Source: Planctomycetia bacterium (lineage in GTDB: Bacteria; Planctomycetota; Brocadiia; Brocadiales; Brocadiaceae). Taken from it: a DNA stretch of 64,000 nt. Position numbers and translations under genes: made by a program. Below, in pieces: positions 17,386-26,619 of this stretch. The stretch lies in NCBI GenBank assembly GCA_015075005.1, contig JABTVC010000002.1:558001-622000 (forward strand). The letters run 5' to 3'. Numbering within the stretch: position 1 is the stretch's first letter; each line of letters opens with the position of its first letter. The notes under the pieces are model-generated. The model worked only from the letters and a program-made list of their open reading frames with translations, was not told where the DNA came from and searched no databases.

Positions 17386-17428
17386 CTTATTGATGGGAAA
17401 TACAATAGAGACTTAAGGAAAAAATATT

Positions 17429-18466
17429 ATGAAAGTTCTAGTAACGGGTGGATGTGGTTTTTTAGGATCGCATGTGTGTGAATTTTACGCTGAAAAGGGA
17501 GACACTGTAATTTCCTACGATAACATGACAAAACACGAACTAGCAAGAACTGGTTTTGCAGCCGAAGCATCAAGGGATTACAACTGGGACTATCTTAAAA
17601 ATCTTGGTATAAAAATGGTAAAGGCAGATGTCAGAAATTTTGATGAATTAATCGATAATGCTCAGGGTTGCGATTACATAATTCATACCGCTGCTCAGCC
17701 CGCCATGACAATAAGCTGGGAAGACCCTTTTCTGGATATTACAACAAATGTCATAGGAACATTTAATGTATTAGAGGTAGCAAGAAAATTAAAAATTCCA
17801 ATAGCGTCTTGCGCATCAGTTCACGTCTACGGGAATAAAATTAATGATACCCTAAAAGAAGGCAAAAAACGATACATGAGAGAACCTGAAGGAATTGACG
17901 AAAATCATCCGACACTGGAGGGAACTCTTACTCCACTACATGCCTCAAAGGCTGCCGGTGATATCTACACTAAAGTTTATATTGACACATACAAGGTAGA
18001 AGCAGCGAGTTTTCGACTTACAGGTATATATGGAACTCGCCAGTTTGGAGGTGAAGACCATGGCTGGGTGGCAAATTTTTCAATCCGGAGTGTTCTAGAA
18101 TGGCCAATTACAATATTTGGCACGGGAAAGCAGGTAAGGGATATTATCTATGCAACCGATGTATGTGAAGCATTCGATGCCTTTTATAAAACAAGAAAAT
18201 CAGGGACTTACAATATAGGTGGTGGCTCAAAAACTGCTATATCCCTTCTGGAGTGCATGGATATTTTACAAGATATAGCGGGTAAAAAACCTGAGGTTCG
18301 ATTTGCACCTGGTAGGCACGGAGACTTGAGGTATTTTATTTGTGATATAAATAGAGCAAAAATAGAACTCTGCTGGGAGCCTAAAATTATACCAAGAGAT
18401 GGTATTGAAAAACTGGTGAACTGGATTAAAGACAATAAGGACAAATTTATACAAAAGCAAAAATGA
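17429..18466 (+). CDS. NAD-dependent sugar epimerase/dehydratase (CDP-paratose 2-epimerase-like)
   Basis: A 345-residue short-chain dehydrogenase/reductase. The N-terminus MKVLVTGGCGFLGSHVCEFY carries the GxxGxxG NAD(P) motif. HTAAQPAMTISWEDP, RLTGIYGTRQFGGEDHGWV and FGTGKQVRDIIYATDVCEAF match the CDP-paratose/tyvelose 2-epimerase branch. The usual YxxxK catalytic pair is altered: the lysine is in PLHASKAAGD (near residue 174), but the position four residues before it is Leu, not Tyr. The gene overlaps the nucleotidyltransferase by an ATGA junction, so the two probably make or remodel one NDP-sugar. Confidence 0.82.
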   Translation: MKVLVTGGCGFLGSHVCEFYAEKGDTVISYDNMTKHELARTGFAAEASRDYNWDYLKNLGIKMVKADVRNFDELIDNAQGCDYIIHTAAQPAMTISWEDPFLDITTNVIGTFNVLEVARKLKIPIASCASVHVYGNKINDTLKEGKKRYMREPEGIDENHPTLEGTLTPLHASKAAGDIYTKVYIDTYKVEAASFRLTGIYGTRQFGGEDHGWVANFSIRSVLEWPITIFGTGKQVRDIIYATDVCEAFDAFYKTRKSGTYNIGGGSKTAISLLECMDILQDIAGKKPEVRFAPGRHGDLRYFICDINRAKIELCWEPKIIPRDGIEKLVNWIKDNKDKFIQKQK

Positions 18467-19194
18467 TTATGAAGGTACTAATCTTAGCGGGGGGCAGGGG
18501 TAAACGGTTAGGACAAACCACAGAAAATCAAAATAAATGTATGCTAAATGTAGCAGGTACACCACTGATTGAATACAGTCTCAACTGTGCAGTCAATTTA
18601 GATATATCAGAGATCGTAATTGTTGTTGGATATAAAGCAGAAGAAATAATAAATAAGCATGGTAATGAATATAAGCAAACACCTATAAAGTACGTTATAC
18701 AACAAGAACAAAAGGGCTTGGTTCATGCAATAGAATGTAGTAAAAATACCATAGGAAATGATGACTTTATGCTTATGCTTGGAGACGAGGTGATGGTAAA
18801 TCCAAGGCATAAAGAAATGCTATTAAAATTCCAAGAGGAAGATTTATTTTCTATTTGTGGAACAGTAGCAGTTAAAGATAAAACCTTAATTAGCAAGACT
18901 TATTCTATTATTCAGGGGGAAGATGACAGAATTTATAGATTAATAGAAAAACCTAAAAATCCTTTAAATAATATAATGGGTACAGGAAATTGTGTTTTTA
19001 GGAATGAAATATTTTCTTACATTGAGCAGACCCCTATTAACCAAAAAAGGGGAGAAAAGGAACTTCCTGATCTTATACAGTGCGCTATAGACGATGGACA
19101 GATTGTAAAATCACTTTGTATTTGTGATAGTTATAGTAACGTAAATTCCGAAATCGAGCTAAAAGAAGCTTTATCCTGTTTTTCTCATTTATAA
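18463..19194 (+). CDS. Sugar-phosphate nucleotidyltransferase
   Basis: A 243-residue protein starting MKVLILAGGRGKRLGQTTEN, the GGxGxRL nucleotide-binding loop of NDP-sugar pyrophosphorylases. NKCMLNVAGTPLIEYSL follows, with MLMLGDEVMVNP in the position of the metal-binding GD motif. IEKPKNPLNNIMGTGNCVF carries the conserved EKP and GTG. It should activate a sugar-1-phosphate with an NTP; the base is not obvious. Its start overlaps the epimerase stop (ATGA), and an alternative ATG lies two codons downstream. Confidence 0.87.
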   Translation: MIMKVLILAGGRGKRLGQTTENQNKCMLNVAGTPLIEYSLNCAVNLDISEIVIVVGYKAEEIINKHGNEYKQTPIKYVIQQEQKGLVHAIECSKNTIGNDDFMLMLGDEVMVNPRHKEMLLKFQEEDLFSICGTVAVKDKTLISKTYSIIQGEDDRIYRLIEKPKNPLNNIMGTGNCVFRNEIFSYIEQTPINQKRGEKELPDLIQCAIDDGQIVKSLCICDSYSNVNSEIELKEALSCFSHL

Positions 19195-19266
19195 TTCAGA
19201 AGATTTTGATTTCATCGAAAATTTATTCCAGAAGTATACCTTCATAGTCTAGGAAAAGTCTGAAAA

Positions 19267-19491
19267 ATGCGTAAAATCGTACTTTTTAATTCGCCAATTT
19301 TATTTGAAAAAAATATAGACATCTTTGAGACTACACCAAAGTTTATCCGCTTAGGTATTGCCAGTTTAGCTGGATTTTTAAGGAAAAATGGAATAGATGT
19401 CAAGATTATTGAACCTTATACGCAATCAGTTGCAGATATTATCGTGGGTAATCAGAAAATTCCTCCTCAAAATTATTCTGGGTTACAATAA
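19267..19491 (+). pseudogene. Truncated N-terminus of a B12-binding-domain radical SAM protein
   Basis: The 74-codon frame reads KIVLFNSPILFEKNIDIFET, then IRLGIASLAGFLRKNGIDVK and IIEPYTQS. This is the Rossmann-type cobalamin-binding start of the B12-binding radical SAM family (xRLGxxxLAxxLxxxGxxVxIID). It stops before the DxHxxG region and the CX3CX2C cluster motif, five bases before the next gene. Only the first ~55 residues look homologous, so this is a truncated remnant. Confidence 0.65.
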
Positions 19492-19496
19492 CGCCA

Positions 19497-20726
19497 ATGA
19501 AAATATTAATAGTGGATGGTTTGCCAATTTCATTTAAAACATATAGAACTGATCCAAAATATCTCTCCGATAAAGGATACCAATGTACTGTTATTTGTCC
19601 ACAGCCGAAGGTATTTGATAAAGAATTTTTTAAAGGTTATCGAAATACAAAATTTTTCTTTTGTTATGAACTTAAGTATATAGGCACAAATTCATACACC
19701 TTGATATTTAATAGATTAATGCAAGTTTTTTCGATGATTCGAAATATTAGAAAGATTCTAAAAAAAGATAATTATGACTTAATTCGCTCAGTTGGCTTTT
19801 TACCGACATTCTGTTCAATTATAGCAACAAGAAGCAAAAATAATTTTAATCAAATTCCTATAGTATTTACATGTACCGATTTTTATAGTGATTTGTATAA
19901 ACAATTTAATTTGCCTTTTTTTTCAGTTATTTCTGGATTTTTGAAAAAGTTAGAATGTTATATTGCGAAAAATGCCAATGTCCTTATAGTTGATACCCCA
20001 ATCCAAAGAAGACATTGGGGAAAGTTGGGATTCAATGAAAAAAAATGTGTTGTAATTCCGCATGGTTACGAAGATAGTTTGGTACAAAAACAACACAATT
20101 TATCAAAAATAAGATACCTCTATGGAATTGGCGAAGATACTAAAATAGTTTTTTATTGCGGTGACATTAGTACATTGGACGGGATAGACATTCTTATAAA
20201 ATCGGCTCCATCTGTTTTACGAGAACTTAATGTTATGTTTATGATTGTGGGGAACGGGTTAAAGAAGTATCTTGATTTTCTAAAGAGCTTAGCTAGAAAA
20301 TTGAACATAGATAAACATATAATATTCGTTGGTCAGGTAAGCTATAGCGATATGCCAAGCTATATAACTTCAGCTGATGTATGTGTTGCACCTTTTAGAT
20401 TATCACCTACTTCCGATACAGCACAATGTTATAAAGTTTTAGCGTATGTAATTTTGAAAAAACCTGCGATAGTAACTTCTGGAAAAGGAGTACAAGAGCT
20501 TTTTGGCAATATCATTAACTATATCCCACCTGAAAATCCTGATATCCTTGCAACAACATTAATTAAGGTATTGCAACAAGGACCGTTGTCTCCTGAAATA
20601 AAAGGGAAAATTGATATTTTGGCAAAAAGATTTAATTGGGGGGCAATTTGGGAACAAGAGGAGAAAATTTTTCAAGCAGTAGTAAATCATATAGATAATT
20701 TTCAAATATTTGATTTTTTTAAATGA
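19497..20726 (+). CDS. GT4 glycosyltransferase
   Basis: A 409-residue GT-B protein. MKILIVDGLPISFKTYRTDP is followed by FTCTDFYSDLYKQF, NANVLIVDTPIQ and CVVIPHGYEDSLV (acceptor half). IVFYCGDISTLDGIDILIKS near residue 220 and HIIFVGQVSYSDMPSYITSA continue into ADVCVAPFRLSPTSDT, where the donor-binding Glu box normally lies. The AT-rich codon choice is shared with the flanking genes. The next gene's frame follows directly. The substrate is unknown. Confidence 0.83.
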   Translation: MKILIVDGLPISFKTYRTDPKYLSDKGYQCTVICPQPKVFDKEFFKGYRNTKFFFCYELKYIGTNSYTLIFNRLMQVFSMIRNIRKILKKDNYDLIRSVGFLPTFCSIIATRSKNNFNQIPIVFTCTDFYSDLYKQFNLPFFSVISGFLKKLECYIAKNANVLIVDTPIQRRHWGKLGFNEKKCVVIPHGYEDSLVQKQHNLSKIRYLYGIGEDTKIVFYCGDISTLDGIDILIKSAPSVLRELNVMFMIVGNGLKKYLDFLKSLARKLNIDKHIIFVGQVSYSDMPSYITSADVCVAPFRLSPTSDTAQCYKVLAYVILKKPAIVTSGKGVQELFGNIINYIPPENPDILATTLIKVLQQGPLSPEIKGKIDILAKRFNWGAIWEQEEKIFQAVVNHIDNFQIFDFFK

Positions 20727-20751
20727 TAGAATCTATCTAAGAGAGGCCAAC

Positions 20752-22839
20752 TTGATTAAGAGAATCTCAAATCTTTTAAAAAGCAAAAAATATACGTACT
20801 TAATAGTTGATCTTCTATTTATCATAATAATAATACTTATAGTATATTTATTTATTGATTATCAATTTAATAAATATCTACAAACAGGAGATTTCAGGTT
20901 ACATCTAGATAAGGATGTGATAGGTGACCAGTTTCTAAATTTAATTAGTAAAAGATATTCAAATAATAACTTTCCTTTTTTGTCATTTTATTCAGTATTT
21001 TATTTCCTTCAGTTTGTACCGTATCATTTTGCTATTATATATATATGGTTTGGTATCCCAACGCTTCTTTTTCTCTCATTGAAGCATACCTTGCTAAGAA
21101 TAATACACTTCAAAGATGATAAGATTATAATCTATATATTTGCTGCTTCTTTGTCTTTTTATTTTGCAATAAACCCGCTCTTTTTTCAAAGAATTGGTCA
21201 CTGGACAATCCTACATGGTACAATTTTTTTACCAACATATGTGCTGTTTCTTTCTCAATACTTAAAAAACAAATTCATTATTAACAGAAATCTATGGATA
21301 TTGCCAATTCTGCTTTATCTTGGAGCTGTAACACCTCAATTAATAGTCTTCTACTTTATAAGCAGTATAGTTATATATATAGCAGTATCCTTGATATCTA
21401 AAAACATCTCTGGAAATTATTTTTTTAGAGGTTTTGTGGTTTTATTTATCTCATTTTTTCCCTTCTCACACATAGTATACCCAATATTAATAGGATATGG
21501 ACAAACGAGGGCAGCTTGGGAGGGTACAACCACTGGCAATGTCTTATATTCTCTTTCGAGAAATAGTAACATCCTTACCGCTATTAGTGGAACAAACTTT
21601 TTCGAAAATAGCATAAAATTCCCTCTGGGAATCGGTACCGGTTTCTTAATATTTTTTGTGTGCATGACATTTTATCTTAGAAAAAAAATAATTGATAAAC
21701 TAAATATTATTCTAATGTTATGTATATTGTTCCTTTTGGTCTTGTCAACAGGCTATAGATCTTTTAGCTCACTCTATGATGCAATGAGTATCACTTTTAT
21801 TCGAAATTTTCTTTGGGTATTAAAAGATCCCACAAATACATACTGGCTTTTTTTGATTCCCCTCTTTATTCTTTTTTCTAGACTTATTGCATTTAGTAAC
21901 ACAAAGAATATATATGTTTTTTTTATTTCTTTGTTAATTGTTTTATCTAATATATCCTTTTTGTATTTTTGTGATAAAAACTATTATAAAAGATCGTTTT
22001 ATCGCTTTGTGGATATTCCAAAAGAATATTTTATGGTAAGAGATATTCTTAAAGATGATAATGGACGAAATTTGTGGTTGCCATATGAGATATATAGAAA
22101 TAAATTCTTCTCAAAAGGACTGATTTATTTTCCTTCTCCTTTTCATTGGTTGACTAAAAATAAAGAGCTTACTGATTCAACAAAAGATTACAGAAATTTA
22201 ATATCAATAATTGAATCGGAGATTTTTGATTATAACGGTAAAAATACTTACTTTTTAAATTGGATTATCGAATCTCAAAATTTAAATATTATCATAGACG
22301 AAAATTCTATTCGTAACCCAACAGTTTCTGAAAATGTAAAACGAAAATTAAAGATAGCAAAAAGATGTATGGATTCATTGCCTAATGTATATAAGTATTT
22401 CGAAAATGGTGGTATAATCATATATAAATCTAATTTGATTTTGAATGATAAATATTATGTTATTTATAAAGGACAACCAAATTCCTGTTTTTTAAATGAA
22501 TTACTCCGGTATAATCCATGTCATGTTATATTTACGGACGAAGAAGGTGGAGAAACAAACAAAAGTTTTATGATAAAGAATATTGAATCTGATGGATTTT
22601 TTACAATTCTTAATGAATCGTTTGATGAAAATTGGTTAAACTTCTCACATGTTGGACCGAAATGTAAAGTTAATTTTGCATCAATGCTGTTTGAGGGAGA
22701 AAATAAAGGTTTTTATTATCGCGGAGAAATGGGGTTTAAGATAATTGTCACTATTCAAAAGATAATATTGCTGGGCTTTTTTATTGTTTATATTTTGCAT
22801 CAAACGCTCTTTGGACAGGATAAAAGGAAAAGAGTATGA
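20752..22839 (+). CDS. Large polytopic membrane protein, possible membrane glycosyltransferase (YfhO/GT-C-like)
   Basis: A 695-residue protein with about 11-13 hydrophobic segments up to residue ~410, a soluble domain (~420-660) and one C-terminal segment. The pattern of many segments, then an extracytoplasmic domain, then a last helix resembles YfhO and GT-C mannosyltransferase-type proteins. The soluble end ILNESFDENWLNFS matches the F-S-E-x-x-x-x-W strand seen in such proteins. I chose TTG 20752 because gagagg lies six bases upstream; an in-frame TTG at 20710 is less likely. It is extremely AT-rich. It ends four bases before a MITE-like element. Confidence 0.6.
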   Translation: MIKRISNLLKSKKYTYLIVDLLFIIIIILIVYLFIDYQFNKYLQTGDFRLHLDKDVIGDQFLNLISKRYSNNNFPFLSFYSVFYFLQFVPYHFAIIYIWFGIPTLLFLSLKHTLLRIIHFKDDKIIIYIFAASLSFYFAINPLFFQRIGHWTILHGTIFLPTYVLFLSQYLKNKFIINRNLWILPILLYLGAVTPQLIVFYFISSIVIYIAVSLISKNISGNYFFRGFVVLFISFFPFSHIVYPILIGYGQTRAAWEGTTTGNVLYSLSRNSNILTAISGTNFFENSIKFPLGIGTGFLIFFVCMTFYLRKKIIDKLNIILMLCILFLLVLSTGYRSFSSLYDAMSITFIRNFLWVLKDPTNTYWLFLIPLFILFSRLIAFSNTKNIYVFFISLLIVLSNISFLYFCDKNYYKRSFYRFVDIPKEYFMVRDILKDDNGRNLWLPYEIYRNKFFSKGLIYFPSPFHWLTKNKELTDSTKDYRNLISIIESEIFDYNGKNTYFLNWIIESQNLNIIIDENSIRNPTVSENVKRKLKIAKRCMDSLPNVYKYFENGGIIIYKSNLILNDKYYVIYKGQPNSCFLNELLRYNPCHVIFTDEEGGETNKSFMIKNIESDGFFTILNESFDENWLNFSHVGPKCKVNFASMLFEGENKGFYYRGEMGFKIIVTIQKIILLGFFIVYILHQTLFGQDKRKRV

Positions 22840-22842
22840 TAA

Positions 22843-23071
22843 CCTAGAAGCTATCCCAAAACCTATTTTTGCATTGAAAACTCCTTATAAATGCTGGGAT
22901 TCCGTGTTTATAGATGATAAATGACTCTGTTGATTAAGTCCCAGCCAACTCAATATACATACTATTAGTTGTAAATTAACAAAATATATGTATTGTATAT
23001 GGTATGCTGCGATCTCAAAAAGAGAGTTAATCAACAGAGTCATAAATTGGGGTTTTGGGATAGCTTCTAGG
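22843..23071. mobile_element. MITE-like element with 21-bp perfect terminal inverted repeats
   Basis: Bases 22843-22863 are the exact reverse complement of 23051-23071; the left arm includes tagaagctatcccaaaacc. A second, inner inverted pair of 16 bp lies at 22921-22936 (atgactctgttgatta) and 23028-23043. The 229-bp unit has no credible gene. This is what a non-autonomous transposon end-pair looks like. The family is not certain, and no target-site duplication is evident in the flanks. It occupies most of the 370-base gap between the membrane protein and the methyltransferase. Confidence 0.85.
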
Positions 23072-23209
23072 ACTTTTGATTAATGAGAAGCTGATTTAAA
23101 CATACCAAAAATCAGACACCTTCACTCTTTTTAGACGTAATAGTATGAACCCATACGGACCAAATAGAGTCAAGATAACCATATAAAAGGAATTAAAGAG
23201 AATTAAATA

Positions 23210-23962
23210 ATGCAAAGTAAAAAGCTTTGGGAGGAACAGAATTATTATAAATGGAGTGATGAGTCTTTTTTCACCGACCGTATTAAAAAGCTTGTATTTG
23301 AGTTAATAAATCATTTAAATACAAAAATAGCCAAAAATGTGTTGGATGTTGGGTCGGGTACTGGCGACTTAATTTATAGACTAGCAAAAAAATATACTAA
23401 CAATTCATACTTTGGCTGTGATATATCAGAAAGTGTTATTAAACAAAACATTATAAGCAAACCTGAAATTACATGGTCAGTAAAAGATTTAAATAATGCA
23501 ACCGATTTTAAATCTGACTTTTTTGATATTATAATTGCGGGAGAAATCATAGAGCATTTATATAATTCTGATTTATTTATTCTTGAAATGAGCAGGATTT
23601 TGAAACCTAGTGGATTATTATTTATAACTACACCAAACCTTGCTTCATGGCTAGACAGAGTAACTCTTTTGTTTGGCTTACAACCTTTTTGTACAGAAGT
23701 TTCTAATATTTCTAGAAAATTTGGAAGAGAAAATTTTTACAAACTACTCAGAAGTAATGCAGATAGCCCGAGTGTTGGCCATATACGATGTTTCACAAGA
23801 AGTGCACTTTTATCTTTCTTAAGATATTACAAATTTACCGTAGTTAAGGAAATCCCTTGTTATCATCATGAATTTTTATTAAACAAATTTATTACCAAAA
23901 TTCTCCCCAGCTTAGCACAACAATTGTTTGTTATAGCCAGAAAAAAACATGATAATTTCTAG
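23210..23962 (+). CDS. Class I SAM-dependent methyltransferase
   Basis: A 250-residue protein. NVLDVGSGTGDLIYRLAKKY (near residue 43) is the SAM-binding motif I. FGCDISESVI gives the acidic motif II residue, DFFDIIIAGEIIEHL motif III/IV, and LKPSGLLFITTPNLASWLDR motif V. That last stretch is typical of UbiG/type-11 methyltransferases acting on sugars or lipids. It probably methylates a glycan or carrier, given the neighbours. The end overlaps the next frame by 14 bases. Confidence 0.85.
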   Translation: MQSKKLWEEQNYYKWSDESFFTDRIKKLVFELINHLNTKIAKNVLDVGSGTGDLIYRLAKKYTNNSYFGCDISESVIKQNIISKPEITWSVKDLNNATDFKSDFFDIIIAGEIIEHLYNSDLFILEMSRILKPSGLLFITTPNLASWLDRVTLLFGLQPFCTEVSNISRKFGRENFYKLLRSNADSPSVGHIRCFTRSALLSFLRYYKFTVVKEIPCYHHEFLLNKFITKILPSLAQQLFVIARKKHDNF

Positions 23963-24191
23963 TGATATCAAAACAAAAATTTGTAAATTTTGTGAATCAA
24001 GTCTAGAAAATAATGTTTGTCATAAGTGTGGATGCATAACACCTGAACGTAAGGTAGTACACGATGATATTAATAAAACTTTTACAGATTACTGTTATAA
24101 TAACTATAAAGGAATCAGATACAGCATATATTTGCTATGGATAAAATTTAGAGTTTATTTATTTGTTACAAATATAAAATGGCTTTGGTGA
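23949..24191 (+). CDS. Zinc-ribbon fragment, probably the N-terminus of the following methyltransferase
   Basis: Eighty residues with CKFCES and CHKCGCITPER (two CxxC pairs in the first 30 residues), then TFTDYCYNNYKGIRYSIYLL. Many glycan-island methyltransferases begin with such a Cys-pair module followed by Y-x-Y-helix sequence and then the SAM domain. That domain starts in another frame only a few bases downstream. I infer one gene split by a +1 shift around 24150-24195, but two separate small genes cannot be ruled out. Confidence 0.55.
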   Translation: MIISSDIKTKICKFCESSLENNVCHKCGCITPERKVVHDDINKTFTDYCYNNYKGIRYSIYLLWIKFRVYLFVTNIKWLW

Positions 24192-24195
24192 TAGT

Positions 24196-24876
24196 TTGAA
24201 TATTTTCTTTAATATATTAACAGGAGGCAGGCCAAGGTTAAATTTAAACAGTAATGAGAAATTTATCGATGTTGGATGTGGAAAAGGACATTTTATGCAA
24301 TATCTACCAAAATCATGGCTTGTTCATGGATGTGATATTGTTAATTACGGTATTCAAAAGCCTAATATATGGGTAGGTAACTTTGAAAAATTAGAATTTA
24401 AAAATAAATACTCGATAGTAAGAGCTTCACATTCTTTAGAACATTCTACTAACCCTAAGAAGTTTATTGATAAATTGATACAAATTACAGAAGACAATGG
24501 ATTAATAATTATATATTCACCTAATTCTGATTCGATTGCTTATAAAATTTTTAAAAGAAATTGGGATACACTCACAGTTGAAAGTCATTTCTGCATATTA
24601 AATATATCTACACTTACTAAATATCTAGAGGATCATGGTTGTAAAATTCTATACACGAATACCTACACTTTATTTTCATCTGCAACTTCTTTAATAAATT
24701 ATTTCAAAATAAGAAAAAGTTCATCTGTCTTTGTATTATTTGCCATATTACTTTTGCCTTTAACACTTATAGAATATTTTATTAAGAAATCAGATTCTTT
24801 TGTTATATATGCTAGGGGAGGGAGAGGAAAGGGTCACCCATTAGAAGGCTTTGTCAAGCGAAAAGATTTTCCATAG
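24196..24876 (+). CDS. SAM-dependent methyltransferase, possibly frame-separated from its N-terminus
   Basis: A 226-residue frame. KFIDVGCGKGHFMQYLP near residue 24 is motif I, GCDIVNYG motif II, and RASHSLEHSTNPKKFID with LIIIYSPNSDSIAYKIF the later motifs. A hydrophobic stretch lies near residues 178-192. The last ~25 residues (GGRGKGHPLEGFVKRKDFP) are encoded by the start of the 0.63-kb direct repeat beginning at 24812. The natural C-terminus has therefore been replaced by element-derived sequence. It is the last gene of the AT-rich island. Confidence 0.72.
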   Translation: MNIFFNILTGGRPRLNLNSNEKFIDVGCGKGHFMQYLPKSWLVHGCDIVNYGIQKPNIWVGNFEKLEFKNKYSIVRASHSLEHSTNPKKFIDKLIQITEDNGLIIIYSPNSDSIAYKIFKRNWDTLTVESHFCILNISTLTKYLEDHGCKILYTNTYTLFSSATSLINYFKIRKSSSVFVLFAILLLPLTLIEYFIKKSDSFVIYARGGRGKGHPLEGFVKRKDFP

Positions 24877-25440
24877 CAAAAAAATCGCAGATTTTTGCCT
24901 TATCAAATGAAAAAATTATAATGTCCAAAAGCATCTATCCCAATGACCGCACCTGTATTTTCAGATTTTTTAGTTACGGATTATAGAAATTCGCACCAGT
25001 CACCCATCCGGTTCAAGGCATTGTTTCGAGGTCGTCTTTTTGTGATCGATCTCGTTGCCCCTAACAAGTATCTGCCCCAGAAAATCGTTGGTGCCATACT
25101 GTGTCCAATTGTTTGTCACAAACCTGTGGCTCTACGGCCAACCCTTTGTGGCTCGCAGCATAGGCGGACTTTGATGATAATGCCTTTCAGACTTGTTTTA
25201 TGAATGGAACAGTTTCCCAATCACATCTCATGGATTGATTACCAACCCTTATACCGGTTTACTGTCCCATTCTTTCACTCCTTTACATACCTCTACTTCC
25301 TCTTCCTTCATCTCTTTGATCCTGCACTCCTCTCTTCTTGCAATTTTTTCCTTTGCCTTTGCTCCTCATACTCCCCGTTAAACATATCTTTTTCGGGTGT
25401 TGAATAACCATGAATGGCTTTTTTTCAATCTGCTTTTAAC
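24812..25440. repeat. Direct repeat A, copy 1 (~630 bp)
   Basis: Nearly identical to 27573-28201, beginning near ctaggggaggg and continuing through agggtcacccattagaaggc to the ctgcttttaaccgattt end. Differences are mostly one-base changes in homopolymer runs. I find no convincing gene on either strand. One minus-strand frame is Glu/Lys-rich (KAKEKLQEEEGRIKEMKEEE, seen in copy 2) but is interrupted. The unit may be a decayed IS or a non-coding element. Confidence 0.85.
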
Positions 25441-25608
25441 CGATTTTTTAACAGGAAAATCTTTCACCACCTCCTCTCTTCCCATTCCTGATAAAAGTAT
25501 CATTGCTCTTTTTCCCTTACTCCTTTTCTGGTGGTGGAACAGTTTCCATGTTGTTTGGGTTTTATAAACCACTTTGTACCTCTTTGGTTCCCTGCTCCAC
25601 CCACCGTT
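25441..25608. other. Unassigned sequence between repeat A and the IS110-type gene
   Basis: Downstream (on the minus strand) of the IS110 transposase stop. It contains no recognisable gene. It probably includes the right end of the IS110 element, whose boundary I cannot fix because IS110 elements often lack terminal inverted repeats. Confidence 0.4.
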
Positions 25609-26619
25609 CTATTGAAATAATTTCTTGGGATCAAATGGCTTTTGGTCTTTTATGATAAAGTAACACGCCCTGGCTATCTTGTTACTCAATGCCTTGATTG
25701 CTACGATTTTGTTCGTCTTCGATGCCTTGCGTTGATACCATTTTCTGGCGGGTTCACTATATCTCACCATAAAATTTGCCGCCTCTACATACGCCCATGC
25801 CAAATACTTATTCCCGTTCTTTTTGTTTCCCTCTCCTTTCTTCTTCCCGTTTGATACCTTCTTGGACGATACACACCTACAATATGAGGAATAGTCTGAT
25901 ACCGTGGGAAACCGGTTGATATCTCCGGTCTCAAGCATGATCGTTATCCCTAATATCTTGCCTATCCCCGGCACCGTGAGCAGTTCTTCATACGGATATC
26001 GTAATTTTACCTCTTTCAGTACGGCCTTTTCTATCCGGTCTATCTGTTCATGGAAAAAGTCTATGACTGCCTTGTCGCTCTGCACTGCCATTTTGTGGTG
26101 TTCATCCGTTAACTGCTCGTTTATTTTTCTTCGCTCAGTCTCTTCGCATCGTTGACATTCTACTTTTCTTCCGGTATTGCGATTCACCATGCTTTGCAGG
26201 CTTAATATGTGCGCCGTCCTGTGCTGTACCAACATCGTTCGCTTTCTCAATAAATCCCTTACCGGCCGTATTTCTTTCGGATAGATATAGCCAGTATACC
26301 TAATCGCAGCAGATGTGCCAGCCAATAGAAATCCCACGTATCATCCGTATACTTCATGCCAGAGTACTGCTGCATTTCCGCAGGATTGGCCAGGTGTACT
26401 TTGTATTTGCCTCCTGTAATCCAGATCCACCAACCAATACCAGTTGTACGTCGACTCTACCACGATCCCTTGTATCTCCTTCTAAACGGCTTCATTTCCT
26501 TTAATATCACGCCAAGGTCATTGGGGAGTTTCTTCCCAAATATCCGACTGTCTTTCTTATCTATCACCTATATATAACTATTATCCGAATGTAAATCTAT
26601 TCCTACATAATAACTCATA
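25609..26619 (-). pseudogene. IS110-family transposase (recombinase), disrupted
   Basis: The reverse strand from ATG 26619 starts MSYYVGIDLHSDNSYI, the DEDD/RuvC-like N-terminus, then hits an in-frame TAG. Frame-shifted pieces (DSRIFGKKLPND, VVESTYNWYWLVD) follow. From about 26337 a 242-codon frame holds the rest: a helical linker, then LTVPGIGKILGITIMLETGD (transposase_20 helix-hairpin) and YCRCVSSKKVSNGKKKGEGN, which carries the catalytic-serine region, and KNGNKYLAWAYVEAANFMVR. Family and orientation are clear. As sequenced it cannot make full-length protein. An aggaggag ribosome site precedes the start. Confidence 0.85.
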
